This document shows positions 22,701 to 35,424 of a DNA stretch of 64,000 nucleotides, piece after piece (within the stretch, counting starts at the first letter, position 1; every line of letters begins with the position of its first letter). The notes under the pieces were generated by a model. That model worked only from the letters and a program-made list of their open reading frames with translations, ran no database searches and was not told the DNA's origin. Source of the DNA: Oscarella lobularis (Eukaryota; Porifera; Homoscleromorpha; Homosclerophorida; Oscarellidae); assembly GCF_947507565.1 (NCBI RefSeq), contig NC_089178.1:1922001-1986000 (forward strand), given 5' to 3'. A program made the translations under genes and the position numbers.

Positions 22701-25700
22701 AAGCGACTTCATCAAAGTTTGATTGGTCGACAAGTAGCTCGGATTTTCATTTCCAAACGTGACACCGCCGTATCTATGGAACGCAATTGCCAATCTCAAT
22801 TCTCAAGTAGACAAAAACGAACGCACCGTTTGTATCTGTAGAAACGAGTCGTCTCCTTGATGTATTCCGACGTCACTTTGCCGCTCATATTCTGCAAAGT
22901 CATCAGGCCGTCGACGGTCTTTAACTGACTTGGCATTGGCAGCTGAATTCCACTCGGACAAAACGACTGGCCTCCATCGCACCAACATGACGCATCGTCG
23001 TTGCGATTTCCACTCATGGATTTCCAAATGTCACTCGTTGACTCCGACAGGCAAACATTGAGATACTGTGCTGAATAGTGAGGCAAAGGTCCGCACGGTT
23101 GAGCTACTGTAGACGTCAGAGACGTTGACCGAGCTTTTTCTGGTTGATAGTTTTCAAAGGGGAAATAATTCGGCGAAGGATAAAGTGTGGGCGTTAGAAG
23201 GAGGGCGCCTTCTTCCGGATCGGACGAGAGCATTCGAAGAAAAAGCGCGACGGAAACAAAGACGACGGGAAGTACGATCTGAGCCAAGAACCCCTTGAAA
23301 AATCTCTTCGTGTGCAGCACATTTTTGACGTAGAGGGATTTGAATTGCTGCCAGTAGAGAGCTCGGCCAGAAATCGTGCAGCGACCGGGAGTCCCACACG
23401 AGTCAGCGTTGTGTGATTCTAACAGAAAGCATCGTCGTGCGAGGTTCGTAAATGATTGATTCGTCAACCTTGCGTCTCTTCGTCAATAACGTCGCCGTCA
23501 CATTGCGATTCTGCCGCCGAGTCCTGATCTTTGTCTTGTTGGACGTGATCTTCTTGACGGCGACGTCGAACAAGATGCCGAAGCTCTAACGAATATAAAT
23601 AATCGATCACTTACAGTTCTTAGGGCCATCAAGAAAGACGTACTGCCAACGAACGAATAGCCGGTTGTCGCATCGGCGCCCATATCTTCAGGTGACTGCT
23701 TGGTCACCTTCAGAAATACCTGTACATCAAACAAGAGTGCACCCTTTCAGTCAGAAAACTATGCATTATTACCTCTTCCAAAGGCGAAGCCGACAGTCCA
23801 AAGTTGAGTATTCCAATCTCGTTTCCTCGAGATTCCATGTCAACCAGAAGACCAGACAATAGACCGTTTCGCGTCGAATGCGCCGGAATTAGAAACGACA
23901 CTTCCGTCCCGACGTCGCCAATCAGACGAGCGTCGGAAACGTGAGACTTCACAAACTCTGTGATCAACTCCACGCAATTCGCACTATCACTGTCCTCCAA
24001 CGACGACATTGCCTCTCGTCGTCTTTTCGTGATCGTCAAATGAAAGCCGTCGCTGAATTTTCGCTTCAGATAGCGCGGCGATCCCACGCAACGCAATTTT
24101 CCGCAAGCCATGATAGCGATTCGGTCGCCGAGAACGTCGGCTTCGTTCATGTAATGAGTCGAGAGAATCACCGTCCGACCTAAGAGGCATATTTCGCGGA
24201 TATCCGAAGTCAATCGACGTCTCCGTTACCTGTACGATTCTGCGCTATCAAGTCCCAAATTCCACGTCGCGAGTAGGCGTCGACTCCCGACGTCGGCTCG
24301 TCGAGAATGACGACTTTGGAATGAGCGACGTAGGCCATTGCGACGCAGAGTTTGCGTTGCATGCCTCCGGAAAGTCGACTCACCCGGACATTTCGCTTTT
24401 CCGTCAGATCCAGATCGTCAATCCACCTGCACAAAGGAGACAAAAAGGAAACTCGAAGAATCGATTTCTCTATATACCTATCTATTTCTGCAGTCACTTC
24501 AGCTTTTTCTGCGCCTTTTATCTTAGCAAAGAACCACAGATGTTCCGCAACAGTGAGTCTGCCAATTAATATCGTCACCAACATTAGAGACAACAAAGAG
24601 AGACTATCAGCATACGATTCGAATAAAACGCTGTGTTGAGGACAGACACCGACAATTTTTTTCGTTTCCCGAGCGTGCTTTCGAACGTCGAGACCGTGCA
24701 CAAAGACAGCTCCAGACGAGGGAGGAAAGAGTCCAGTGAGCACAGACCTGAACAAGAAATAACTAATGAATTTGCTGCAATTTTGCTGATGTCTAACAGG
24801 GTAGTGGTTTTGCCGGCGCCGTTTTGTCCAAGCAAGCACGATACCTGGCCTTCGTAGAAATTGACAGTGAGATCAGAAACAGCGACCTTTTTTCCGCTGT
24901 AGAGCTACGGAACAGAGGGTTTTCTTAGGTTAATTAAACGTAGGCTACAGCTGCTACCGTATCGTACCTTCACAAGGCCTTGAATGGCAACGCCAATTTT
25001 AAGACTGGAGCTCACCGATTCTTCGTGATCCTTCTCCTCATCATTTTCAGCGTCCTCTTTTAGTCTAGTATACTGCCCGGCTTTGTCCCTCGTCCTTCCT
25101 TTGCCAGTCCAGTAAGACGGAAGAAAGGGAAAGTACCAGGGTTGAGGAATCCCATATCGACCTAAGCACATTGGGTGAGATCTCAAAGGCAAAATACATA
25201 GGTTTTCGGTGCCTTTGCACTATCATGATAAATGCATTGCAAAAGCTAAGGTTTTGGGAACTTATTGTAACCGCGATCTACTGAGGCCCCCCCTTCAGGC
25301 TTCAGCGCCTCCAAAACGCATCGTTTCACCGTTAAAAGCCCAGGCGAGCCGCGTGTCGGTTATACTTCGGGAAAGCCTCAAAACTTTAGCGGTAATGTAG
25401 ATATCTTACCAGGAAAAACGTTGTCAATGTAAGCAGTCATCAGAAGGTACACCGCTGCATCAATAAGAAGAAACATGTTCGCAGAGAGAAAGCTGAACGA
25501 ATCCCCGTTTATCTAACAGAAAAAGCCGGACAATCTAAGAATGCAAAACCTAATGTACTGTATATACCAAAGACTTGCCCATGTTGTTCCACTGAATGCC
25601 CGTGCCGAGCTCTTCAAATCTCGCTACGTGAGATGCCGCTGCACTAAAGGCCGTAGAAGAAAGAAGACACTAAGGCAACCAATTTTCAGATGAGAGGCAC

Positions 25701-28700
25701 GTTCAATTAATTAATTAATTAAGGTACATTGATTACCAGCAAGCCTTTCTCGGAAAAAGTGAGCTCTAGCTCATAATGAGAGTAAATTATTGAAGGCAGA
25801 TAGCTGAACAAATAAATGATTCCAGCGCTGCAGGCAGCCAAATTAGCGTAGTTGAATAGGGTGCTAATCAAACAGCTATACAAAAAATCGCATTATCGTA
25901 AATAATCGTTTGATTTGGCGAAGAGAATTTCTTTACCACAAAGATATAGTTGCTAAAGCGTAGTTGATGAAGAAGAGAAACACCAGCAGAACGTTGCTGT
26001 TCATCAGTATCAAGCCGTACTAAAGAAGCTTCATCACACTGATCAGGTCCAAACTGCATTGACGCACCTTCATTAGTAGAGATAAAGTCAATGATACAAC
26101 AGTTAGGAGAGCAAGACTGATTAGAAACCAGGATGCCCAAAGCGAGACACTGTTGAGGCCCATCACTTTCATAATCTAAAGGCGTCATTTAGTATTGACA
26201 ATGCGCTGCTGCTGGCCTCGTACCACGCGTAGTCGTTTCTCCTTTTCGTACACAATGCCTCTGGTTATCATAGCAACGGAAAAGACCCACGCCAGAGCCA
26301 TGAAAAGGGGCAGGGTTGTCGAGATGGCTCGAGCGTACCTGTGTGCATATAGATTCAACTGCATGAAGAGGTTATAATAATAAGTTCTCACTTACCTATC
26401 ATCAATATAACAGGGATAGGGAAACTGCTGAATGTACGCTCCCGGTTCGACTGCGCTCGAATTCAGGTGAACATTCGTAATCCCTCGATCTATCATGTCC
26501 TGAATGTACACAAAGCCAAAAACGACGTACTGGAGATCGTAGTCGTGGCGACGCGGCCCCGGTATCCAGAACCTGACGTTAGGAAGAGTAAATAGCAAAG
26601 AACGTTCACGGCTGAGATGACTCACTTGTCCTTCAGCGCATAGGTTGGATACACCATCGTCTTATTCATTTTGATCTTGTATTCGACGTGCTTAGGAAGA
26701 GTAGTATCATTTTCGCTCCCAAGGTTAGTGAATACGATGCCTGCCCAAACCGTGGACTTGTTCTTCGTCGCATCACCTGCATATTCTATCAAACTCGCTT
26801 CATCTTCAAAACCCATCCAAAGATCTACGTTCACCGAGTTCAAAGCTTCCGTTAGGTAATCCGCCATGGTCCCTAGTGCCTCAAAGAAGGTCGCATTTCC
26901 AAATCTGTCTTGAAAAAGCTGACACAGCAAAGAGGGGAATGCATTTGTCTGGTTAGAATTTGCTAAGCCGATCTGCTGACGTATTAGCGGAACGTCAGTC
27001 AACAATGCTTGGAGCCCTTCTGCCGCAGATCCGCCAGATGCAAGAAAAGTGGCAGTTGTATTCTTATCAGACAAGATGGTTGAAAGCTGGCAGCCCGAAG
27101 ACAAAAAAGAAATTGTTGAATTGTAAGCTGAAGATTCATTGACAATCTGCTGGAGGGTGGCGTTGAGCTTTGCTGACTCGTTCAGGAATTGAAGAGAAAC
27201 TTGCTTGAGACTTTCAATGCTATTCATTGATCTGTTAGCCTATAAAAAAATGGAACTCTTAGGAAAGAGATTGCGCCGTCAATCAATGACTTGCGGGCAT
27301 ATCAGAATAGAGTAGCTCTTTCTGACGCACCCTCTTACCTCTTCTATTATCTTACGAGCCATCGTCGTGTTGGGTGCGTAGAGAATCTTAAATCCTTGGA
27401 GAAGACGATCAAAGACCGAAGGCTCGGTTCTTGCTTTGCTTTCCGATGCAGCTGGGAAGACAACGCATTAATAAAAGTCAGTGACTGATGCAGGCTATAA
27501 CGATACCCTTAAGAGGTGCTTTGCCTTTTCCAGCAGCCTTTCTGCAGCGAGCACTGCTTGCGCCACAAAGAACGTTGCATAACACGTCGAGACCAGCTTG
27601 TTTTCCTTTTGCCGTTCGTAGAAAATCGTCCGGACTCAGACTCGATGTATCGCTGACGTCCCCTGGAGTGCGAAAAAGGCTTCGCAACGGTTGCAACTCG
27701 ACTAAGTTGGGGTTCGTTTTGGACACTTTAGCCACGTAGTCACCGAATTCGGAAAAGGGCTGATACTAGAGAACAAAAAATAGACTAGTAGAATTGCTAT
27801 AGCTTCTCGCAAGCATACATCATTCATAAGCTTCGTGTAGTCATTGATAAAGCGAACATACAGAGAAGAAGAGTTCCCTATCTTTGTAGCAATCTGAAGA
27901 AAAAGGAATCAGCCACAATTTTTGAGAGACCCAATATTGCTTACATCATTAACTTGGCCGATAGTAAGCTGGCTCTGAAATTCGTCTGACAAGGCACTTG
28001 CTTGCTGATCCGACATATGACATAAACGACTCTGAACACCAGCCTAAAATAACATAATCCTTCAAGGTAGGCCAACAATTTTTTTGAAGACCTCCAAATT
28101 GGCCGGGGAAATTGTAAACAAATTTTGAAAATCTGATCCATTAGAACACGCGATGTCACGTATAACAGTGTCATACGAGAAAAATGCTTTCAATAATTTC
28201 AGCTGCTGGCTGGCACTTGGATCATTTTGAAGGAAAAGAAGACTCCCCAGGTTTTTAGCAGAAGTCGTTAGAAAGTCACCCAGAAGTGAGTTTTTGACGC
28301 TATTATAACATGAACCGATCGATGCAAGGTCGCTTAGTGAGAGACAGTGCTGAAGTTCCAATCCAACCACAACGAACTGTTTCTGCAGACTCTCAAAATG
28401 AAACGAGGAGTGCATTAATGCACGTGATTGCTGCTCGCTAAAATTCAATCTGTGAATTAAAAATCTCTCAAATTCACTTCGATTCAAAAGCAGATCTTGG
28501 AGGGTATAACCATTGTTTTCTAAAACTGGCATTTTGGCCACCTCTCGTGAAAAACGTTTCGCGCGTTTTTACCGTTGTATCGAGGCAATCCCAAGTCTTT
28601 TTCAAACTGGTCAACGTCGCCCGTCCTCTTGTATTTCTCATAAGCGAGTCCCATTGCCTGCTCGTCAGCTGATACCTTCTCAATATCGTTCGCCAGCCTG

Positions 28701-29282
28701 GCAACATTTTCCCAGGTGACTTCCGGATTTTCGACGAGGCGAGTCACGTTTTGCACAAAGTCACTAAGACGAGGATTGAATTCGCTAAAAGCCCGCGCAT
28801 CCGGAGAACGGTGCGAGTCTCTCAGCTGAGCATTTGGATCGCACATAATGCCCTGCATAAAAGGAATGAGCCCGGCAGACGGAAGAGCGCGAGCGCCAAA
28901 CCAAACTGCAAAGGAAAGTCTAGAAATATATTTGCAGCAGATTTCCACCTACTGGCATTGTGCACCTCCGGAAGATAATTGTGACGGAAAGTGATTAGGG
29001 GTATCATCAGCATGGCAGGCCATAGCAGCTCAATTATCAGAACGATCTAAAATGTTGGAACGTCTCATTGCGGTGGTGGTTACACCATAGACTATGGCTA
29101 CACGGCTACACGTACAAACAGCAAGGCCTAACATCGACTTTCGGTTTTTCTGATCGACATCGGTATTTTATCGCCTCTTTCTAACGACTAGACGGCTGAG
29201 ATAGCACTACACTAACCGGACGACGTCTCTTCAGAGTGAAATCCTTCCAGAGAAGCAGTCGTAAGTGACGTAGAGACTCCAT
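19735..29282 (-). CDS. ABCA1/ABCA4-type full ABC lipid transporter
   Basis: Full ABCA-subfamily transporter, expected to move lipids across the plasma or an organelle membrane. The start at 29282 gives [20 protein letters not shown], the typical cytosolic leader before TM1 ([18 protein letters not shown]). A very large extracellular domain follows (about 28.9-26.6 kb), including WAGIVFTNL and [13 protein letters not shown]. The first TM bundle ends with [15 protein letters not shown]1 has [10 protein letters not shown] (near 24820), signature RLSGGMQRK and [12 protein letters not shown] (near 24310). The second half has FLAQIVLP, a second extracellular domain with [19 protein letters not shown], and [27 protein letters not shown]2 has a Walker A near 21085, [15 protein letters not shown], signature YSGGNKRK (near 20690), and a Walker B followed by TGMDP. 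The end has [23 protein letters not shown] and an acidic tail. Tens of small exons; one intron carries a MITE. Confidence 0.92.
25190..25405. mobile_element. Short MITE-like relative of the dispersed repeat (ABCA intron)
   Basis: Lies between ABCA exons ending near 25170 and starting near 25410. It shares with 33803-34027 a TATCATGATAA-type block, GATCTACTGAGGCCCCCC, CTTCAG, the ACCGTTAAAA segment and a GCCTCAAAACTTT end. The GAGGCCCC core links it to the long copies A-C. Its inverted ends are weak, so the boundaries are approximate. Confidence 0.55.
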
Positions 29283-29619
29283 CCACTGTCGATCTACAAG
29301 GATCGACGTCTGTGACCCTCTGCTGTAAAGGTAAACGAGTCTTCGCTTCTTCTTACAGCACGTTACAAGCCGGATCTAGTGGTGGGCGGGGAAGGGAGCA
29401 AAACGACGTGGGTCGTAGATTTTTTGTGCGTTTGAGTCGATTATGAGCCATTCTCGATGGTCGTTCTGTTCGTGAATGCCTAGTGTAGTCAAGCCTCGAA
29501 GGGCTTCGCTAACAGCCAGAGAAGCGCTGTAGGACAAGCGAACATTTGAAAGAAAATATACTAAAGACAAAAGCAAAGTCGTACTACGTGAGCAGATGTA
29601 TAGAAGACTATCTATATAA
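29283..29619. other. Upstream region of the ABCA gene
   Basis: Intergenic DNA holding the presumed ABCA 5' UTR and promoter. The last 100 bp or so, before repeat copy B, show weak similarity to the DNA just before copy A (the shared AGGACAAGCGAA and GAAAGAAAAT segments). No gene was recognised. Confidence 0.4.
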
Positions 29620-30377
29620 GTGAGGCCCCCTTTCTCCACGTGGCTGCTAAAACCTCAAAAATGCGTTGTTTGACCGCCAGAAGGCAAAAAACGCGTTCTT
29701 TTGACTTTGGAGAACTTTTTACAAAGTAAAAAAACTCGACACCCGATATCAAACCACACAGAAGACGGTGCTATGGAGGTTTATCCGATATCAGAATGCC
29801 TTGCTCTCGTCATTGCTAGGAAGGCAATCCATGCCCTTGTCAAGTGAGGAAATTGACCAGCCACCGGGCTGTTAATGGTCACACCTTGGGGAGAGTTACC
29901 TGCTCCCTTCTATCCTAGCTCTGAGAACTCTGATTGTAGATGTACGAGCTGGGTATTTATACTCGGAGAGGCGGGGCCTGATTTGGACCGCAGCTTTACA
30001 GCACGAAAATGCGCGTCGTTTGGAATCGGGAATCCGTGCAAATCGGTCGCAAATGAAGTTCTTCAATCGTTTCGAGCAAAATTTCGTCGCGATTCGGTTT
30101 CTATACGCGAAAAACAGCGAACGGAGGAGGAGCTAACAGAAAATGACATAATCGTATTGCATCATTGGATGACGCAAGGGAGGGAGGATACGCTTACGCT
30201 ACGAAACGCGTCCTACGACAAGCAAAGCGCGGAATAGGTCACGAAGTACAATTCTATGCCATTCTAGAACCGTTCAATCGCTACTCGGACGCGAAAAAAC
30301 GAACGAATGCGTGCCTAGCTCGTAGTGACGTACGTGAGGATGATAGGTCAGCAAAATTCAAGCAAGATGGCTGCCGG
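29620..30377 (+). mobile_element. Dispersed repeat family, copy B (intergenic)
   Basis: Close copy of the element at 9705-10637, without that copy's 108-bp tandem duplication. It contains the same TGAGGCCCCC start, the ACGGTGCTATGGAGG block, the GGGTATTTATAC box (near 29952) and the CAAGATGGCTGCCGGC end. It sits between the ABCA start (29282) and the N4BP2-like stop (30679). The remaining 300 bp to 30678 hold nothing recognised apart from the N4BP2-like 3' UTR. Confidence 0.7.
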
Positions 30378-30678
30378 CCCTTGAATGAAGCTAAGCAAAC
30401 GTTTGCCGACAATCTCTAGCCTTTAGCTGACTGTTAGCGAAGTCCTCGACACCACTACGCATTCGCAAACCGAACGACGAGCCAGGATCGGAGTCATTCA
30501 GTCGCGGAATGCTCGGATATTTGTATTTGCATTAATAACCGCTTTAGAAACACCTACTTGTTGAGGCTCTCATTAAAATTTACTACAAAGACACTTCAAT
30601 GTGTCCTACGCTAACCGTGTACCTGCCCAGAGAGCAAACTTGAGTGTACGTACACCTCGAAGTATTTGTTTGCCAAAC

Positions 30679-33600
30679 TTACTTGAATCGGTGCTGACGT
30701 AGATAGTTTTCAACGGCTGGTTTAATTTTTGCTCTTCCCCCTTCGCTGTGCACTCCCCTGCCCGTTACAACAATCAAATGACGACGTCGTCGCGACGACT
30801 TGGTCCCGCCTATAACACGGACAATATCAAGAAACTTGCAAAGACACAAAAACGTTCAGCTACGTTTGTTGCTCATACGCAGCCTTGCGATAGCATCTTC
30901 TAGTGCTTCGATCGCTTCTTTTACGTGCAAGCCGTGAAGGTCGAGGGTCTCCGATCCTCTGTTCTCATTGCTACACAATACGCGCAGTGTATTAGGTAAA
31001 CATCTGTCTACAGCAGGAAGAATACGGCAGCGTTCCTACGTTCTTTTAAGTATCAGCAACGACGCTCGCCTATTCGCTTCCTCCATTTTCTTCGTGTACA
31101 ACTTGCCCTGCAACAATCAATCGATCAATCAATCAATCAATCAATTAGTAGTAGGAGCTGGGGTTCACCTGTTGAGAGTACCACTGAGCCAATTCTCCTT
31201 GTTTTTGACTAAACGCTTTAGCCGCCTTTTTGTAGCTCTCCTCTCTCTGCCTTGCGTACGTTTCGGCTTCAGCTCGATAGTCTTCATATCCTGGCTCGTC
31301 ATCGACAACTTGAAAGCGACCCTGGACGCCGGCTGCGTCGACTTCAGCGTCTTCGTCGTCAAAACGTTGCCCGTCTCTGTGCGCCATTCTCTAATTAAGA
31401 AAGATGCAGCTCCTTTCGAAACGACTTCCGTACGCAATTTCTTTTAGCGACTTACACCGGCCAATCGAGGCGCCTTAGCAACGGGGTAGTCACTGATTTG
31501 TTGAGGCTCTATGCCTGAGTTTTTTATGCTGTCTATAGTCTGCTGTAAAGCGAAGCTAAAAACAGCCTAAGTGCTAGCGTTTGAGCAATCCGACGAGTTT
31601 CTTACTCGTTTGCGCAGAATATCTGGTCAATGTTAGAAGGCGGTATCGAAGGAAACATCAAATAGAGTTGCTGTCGCTTCAACCGTGTAGCCAACTCCAT
31701 TTCTTTATCCAACCTAAAGGCGCTCCTGCTCTCCATCTACACATACAACAACATGCACCAAAAATCTTCCAATTAATTAAGTTCCTAATTTACTTTCGGC
31801 TGTTCTGTTTTGCCAGTGGTCATCTGCTCGTGCATAATTTTCTTCAAGGACTCTACCTTTTGTTCGCCGCCAAACTGACGACGTTGTTTTCCTTCTCTCT
31901 TGCGTTGCCTCTCCACATGAGATCGGTCCTCTTCCTCTTGAAGACGTCTGGCAAGCTCTTCGTCTTTCTGAAGCATTCGTCGGTGTTTCAGCTCCGTCGG
32001 TTCGTATTTTTCCTGGAATTCGCGCGGAGTAAAAGCATTGCAATACGGAGCAAATTCGCAAACCTCAAGACCAGCTATCCATTTTCGATACAATTTGTGA
32101 GCAAATTTCGGATTAAGATCAACAGCGTAATCATCGGGCTGCAACTCTGCCCAAGAAAGATAGCTACTGCCCCCACACCCGTACTCTATATCTCACCTCC
32201 AAAGGGAACAGGTCCAAATGCCTTTTCTAACTGAGCAACAAAACGTTGATCCATCAACAATTGAATCCCCTCCGTTTGTTGCGGAGACTTTTTCGATGCT
32301 TTCACCGCTTCAGGTACTTTTACGGGCGTTTTCGAAAGGTCGTCCCGTGCCGGGGGTGTAGTCGGCTGTGGAGCTTCACCGATCGACATTTCTTCGTCAA
32401 ACTGTGCTTGCAACTTTCGTGCCAGTTCAGCATCCTTCTTTTCTCTGCTGGCATCGCGGTTCTTCTCCTCAGCAGACGGCGTCTCTTCCATTTCCAACGA
32501 ATAAGCAATGGCGGCATCCAATTCGTCTGTGACAACTTCGTGAAGCTCGGGCGATCCTTGGCCGCCGCCGACCCCGCCCGGCACCATCGGTTCCTCATCG
32601 TCGTTGCTCAATTCGTCGTCCTCTTCGTCGTCGCCACTCGTTCGCTGTATAGCAAGTAGCACTTCAGTCGCATCCTCTACGTTGTACTGATTATCCTGAA
32701 GAGATTTCAATAGAACTTCCCTCCTCAGTTGAGGAAAGCACGATTGCAGGAACTCGAGAGATGGCGCAACGTTCGCGTGAACAAAAGTTGCATCCTTACG
32801 CTGATCCTCCGTAGTCTGAGCCGTCGTCTCATCGACTTTCGCTAATTTCTCATCGTCGCGCCTCTCAGGACTTTCGTCCTCCTGAACGGTCTGCGGCGAA
32901 GTGAGTGCAGCTTCAATAAGCCGATTAAACTCTTTATGATCGTTACTAGAAACGTCGTCGTCGTCGTCGTCGTCCTCCTCCTCCTCTTCTTCTTCTTCGG
33001 CTTTTGGTGCCGTTGGCGATCTCGAACGAGCGACCGCCTGACGTTCACTACTCTGATTCACGTTCTCTACGAGCATGCGAAAGAACTCGTCACTGCTCAC
33101 GGCCGTTCCCGCTTGCGATTCCTTTCCTTTGAACGATTCCGAAAGAGAAGCAAGCAGAGCGTTGCACGGTTCTGCGACAGACGAAGAGGAGGCAGATCCC
33201 ACTATCATTAGCTTTTGTCGATCGTCTTGCTGACCACTATCATCCTTTTTGTTAACAGTTTCCACTGGAGTCGGAAAGGATTTGACGTGTTCGCTTCGAG
33301 CAGACGAAGAAGAACTGTCATGATACAACCGGGATTCAATGTCCACCCCTCTCCAAGGTTCATCGGCACGAGTCCTCTCTCCGCCACCGGTGATTTCTTT
33401 CGACAAACCGGGTGCACTCGACTTCTTTTCTGAAGACACTTCCTCCTTTACAAACGACATCGGACTCCCGTTATTCTCTCTCCTGCTTGCACTCTGTTCT
33501 CTGCTGGGTAATCTTCTATCACTCACCCAACGATCGTGTTCTCGCACTGACGACGACATTCTCTGACCTGCCATTGATCCCGAACCGCGTCCTAATGGTG

Positions 33601-34674
33601 ACCTCCAGTAACTTCCGCCTTCTCCCCTTCGTCTGTCACTTTCAAAAGTTGGAAACGGCTGACGACTGCGCGTCAAAGTGATTTGACCGAGTTGATTTAG
33701 AATCGAGTCAACAGTGACATCGTGTTCATAACGCTCTAACATATTTTCTATCTTGTCTGCTGACACTCCATGTGTATTACGCCTACAAGAAGTTACTCGG
33801 TCATACAGTACCGTTTAAGGGTCCTATGAATTATCATGTCATGATAAAAGTGCCTTGGAAAACGCTAATAGTTGGGGATCACAATCTACTAAGGCCCCCT
33901 TCAGTCCGGCAGCTAAGAGCTAAGAGACGCGTTTTTTACTCGTTGTTCTACCGTTCAAGTCCAAAAAACGCGTCTCTTCCACCTGAATAATCTTTAGAAA
34001 AGCTTCAAACTTTTGAACGATTATGTATAGTTAACGAAAAATTTAATTTAAAAACGTAGAGAGAATACGTCATTTTTCTGCTCCTCTTACCTTGCCAATT
34101 CTCTGACGTCAAATTTCCATGAAGTAGTAGGCTCCACTAGTTCGACTTTGTAACCGTATCTTTTTGCCTGTAACGCATAAAATGGTATCTCTGTACTTAA
34201 ACTCTTCTCGTAAGTCTCACCGTTGAAACGTAAGGTTTCATTTCCCATCGTTGACAATTTGTATTATCTATCACAACAGGACTTTCGCCTCGACTCATTG
34301 CCTGACGAGCTGTATAAAGACCAAGAGAGAGAACTCGCCATGGCAAATAGAGAGATAAAAGCTAACATGCCTTTGTTTTTATTCCATTCATGCGCATCGC
34401 CAAGTCTTGTTACATCAAACTCGTATCTCCCATTCGAAATGAAAAAGTCGTCTGTTGAACAAACGACTCCCGTTGCTCCTCTCAGCTCCCTAGGGAATAA
34501 CCCCCTAGTCAAACTCAACTCAGTTCCCTTCTTTCGTCCCTACTGAACCTGGCCAACGTTGATTTTCCACTGCCAGGAAGACCTCTCAGTATAAAAAGAA
34601 CCTTTTCGCCGCCGTCGCCCCGATGGCTACCAAAAGGTCGACTAACATAATCCCGGTGTTGGTGCTGCTGCTGG

Positions 34675-34733
<59 letters not shown>

Positions 34734-35333
34734 ATAATGACCCCATTTCCGACTTTGATCTCCACCAACAGCACTTGCAGATTGCTGCAATCATGATAGA
34801 ATCAATGAAAGGAACCATAGCGCCTCTGCTGGGAAATGGTACAAAAAAAGAGACTCTACCCCAAAAACGTTGAGCTATCCTCCAACGAACGAACTAGGCC
34901 AAACCAGGACCCAGACACCAGAACATGGAACGTACGAAGTGCGACGACGATGACGATGCCGACCAAGGCTGCGAAAAGAGCTGGGGCGTCTGTCTCCACC
35001 CCTGCCGGTCGAATTGTTCTCTCTCGCCAGAGTGACGCAGCGCTGCCGCCGTCGCCACACCTCGTTTCGCTTCTGCCTCTTCGCGTCGTTTCGATTCTTC
35101 CCGCGCTTTCAAACGCTGCTGCTGTTCGTCCGCGAGAGCGAGCAGTTCTTGCAACGAACGATCGGCTAAGGAATGAGTCGCGATCTTCACGTGACGAGGA
35201 AACGCCTTTCGTTCGACTCACTGTCGTAGTAGTTTCGCTGAAGAACCTGCTTCACTGTATCGGAGCCGAGAGACGCGCCGAACATCTCTTGAAAATGTGC
35301 GACGGCGTTGGCATTTCGCGACGACAACGCCAT
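30679..35333 (-). CDS. N4BP2: N4BP2-like protein (CUE, P-loop kinase, DUF1771, SMR)
   Basis: The start at 35333 gives an N-terminal CUE-like helix ([20 protein letters not shown]), a Gln/Glu coiled segment, then a polyglutamine tract just before the P-loop [13 protein letters not shown] of the polynucleotide-kinase-like domain (near 34560). Exons continue with [19 protein letters not shown] and [20 protein letters not shown], as in N4BP2. A long exon (about 33770-32190) is low complexity and acidic but includes a second CUE-type helix pair ([20 protein letters not shown]). The C-terminal part has the DUF1771 segment [20 protein letters not shown] and the SMR domain with [15 protein letters not shown] and [12 protein letters not shown]. 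The stop at 30679 follows [11 protein letters not shown]4BP2 proteins bind BCL3/NEDD4-type partners and have kinase and nicking activities. The start is 91 bp from the divergent STAND gene. Confidence 0.85.
33803..34027. mobile_element. Short MITE-like repeat with imperfect inverted ends (N4BP2 intron)
   Basis: Begins near ATACAGTACCGTTTAAG and ends near CTTTTGAACGATTATGTAT, an imperfect inverted pair. Inside are CTACTAAGGCCCCTTCAG and an inner inverted repeat (GACGCGTTTTTT near 33925 with AAAAAACGCGTC near 33965). It lies in the intron before the exon that begins [10 protein letters not shown]. Same family as 25190-25405. Confidence 0.6.
34677..34733 (-). repeat. Pure (CAG)19 coding microsatellite
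   Basis: Nineteen uninterrupted CTG units on the plus strand, read as CAG (glutamine) in the N4BP2-like protein immediately before the P-loop exon segment, followed in the protein by HQQQHQH. An uninterrupted trinucleotide tract is prone to length change. Confidence 0.85.
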
Positions 35334-35424
35334 TTCGATCGATAGCACGTGACTAGGAAAACACTGTCACGCGCAGACTCACACAGCTAAACGCGCAGAG
35401 CCACCGGAACAGCTTAGCAACGCG
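35334..35424. promoter_or_regulatory. Probable bidirectional promoter, N4BP2-like / STAND gene
   Basis: Ninety-one bases between divergent start codons. No TATA box recognised. Inferred from arrangement only. Confidence 0.35.

Noticed and set aside
29376-29639. 87-codon minus-strand ORF upstream of the ABCA gene
   Set aside because: It runs into the start of repeat copy B and shows no recognisable features.
31145-31447. Overlapping plus- and minus-strand ORFs (159 and 80 codons) as two genes
   Set aside because: Only the minus strand matches the DUF1771 part of the N4BP2-like gene; the plus ORF is a shadow.
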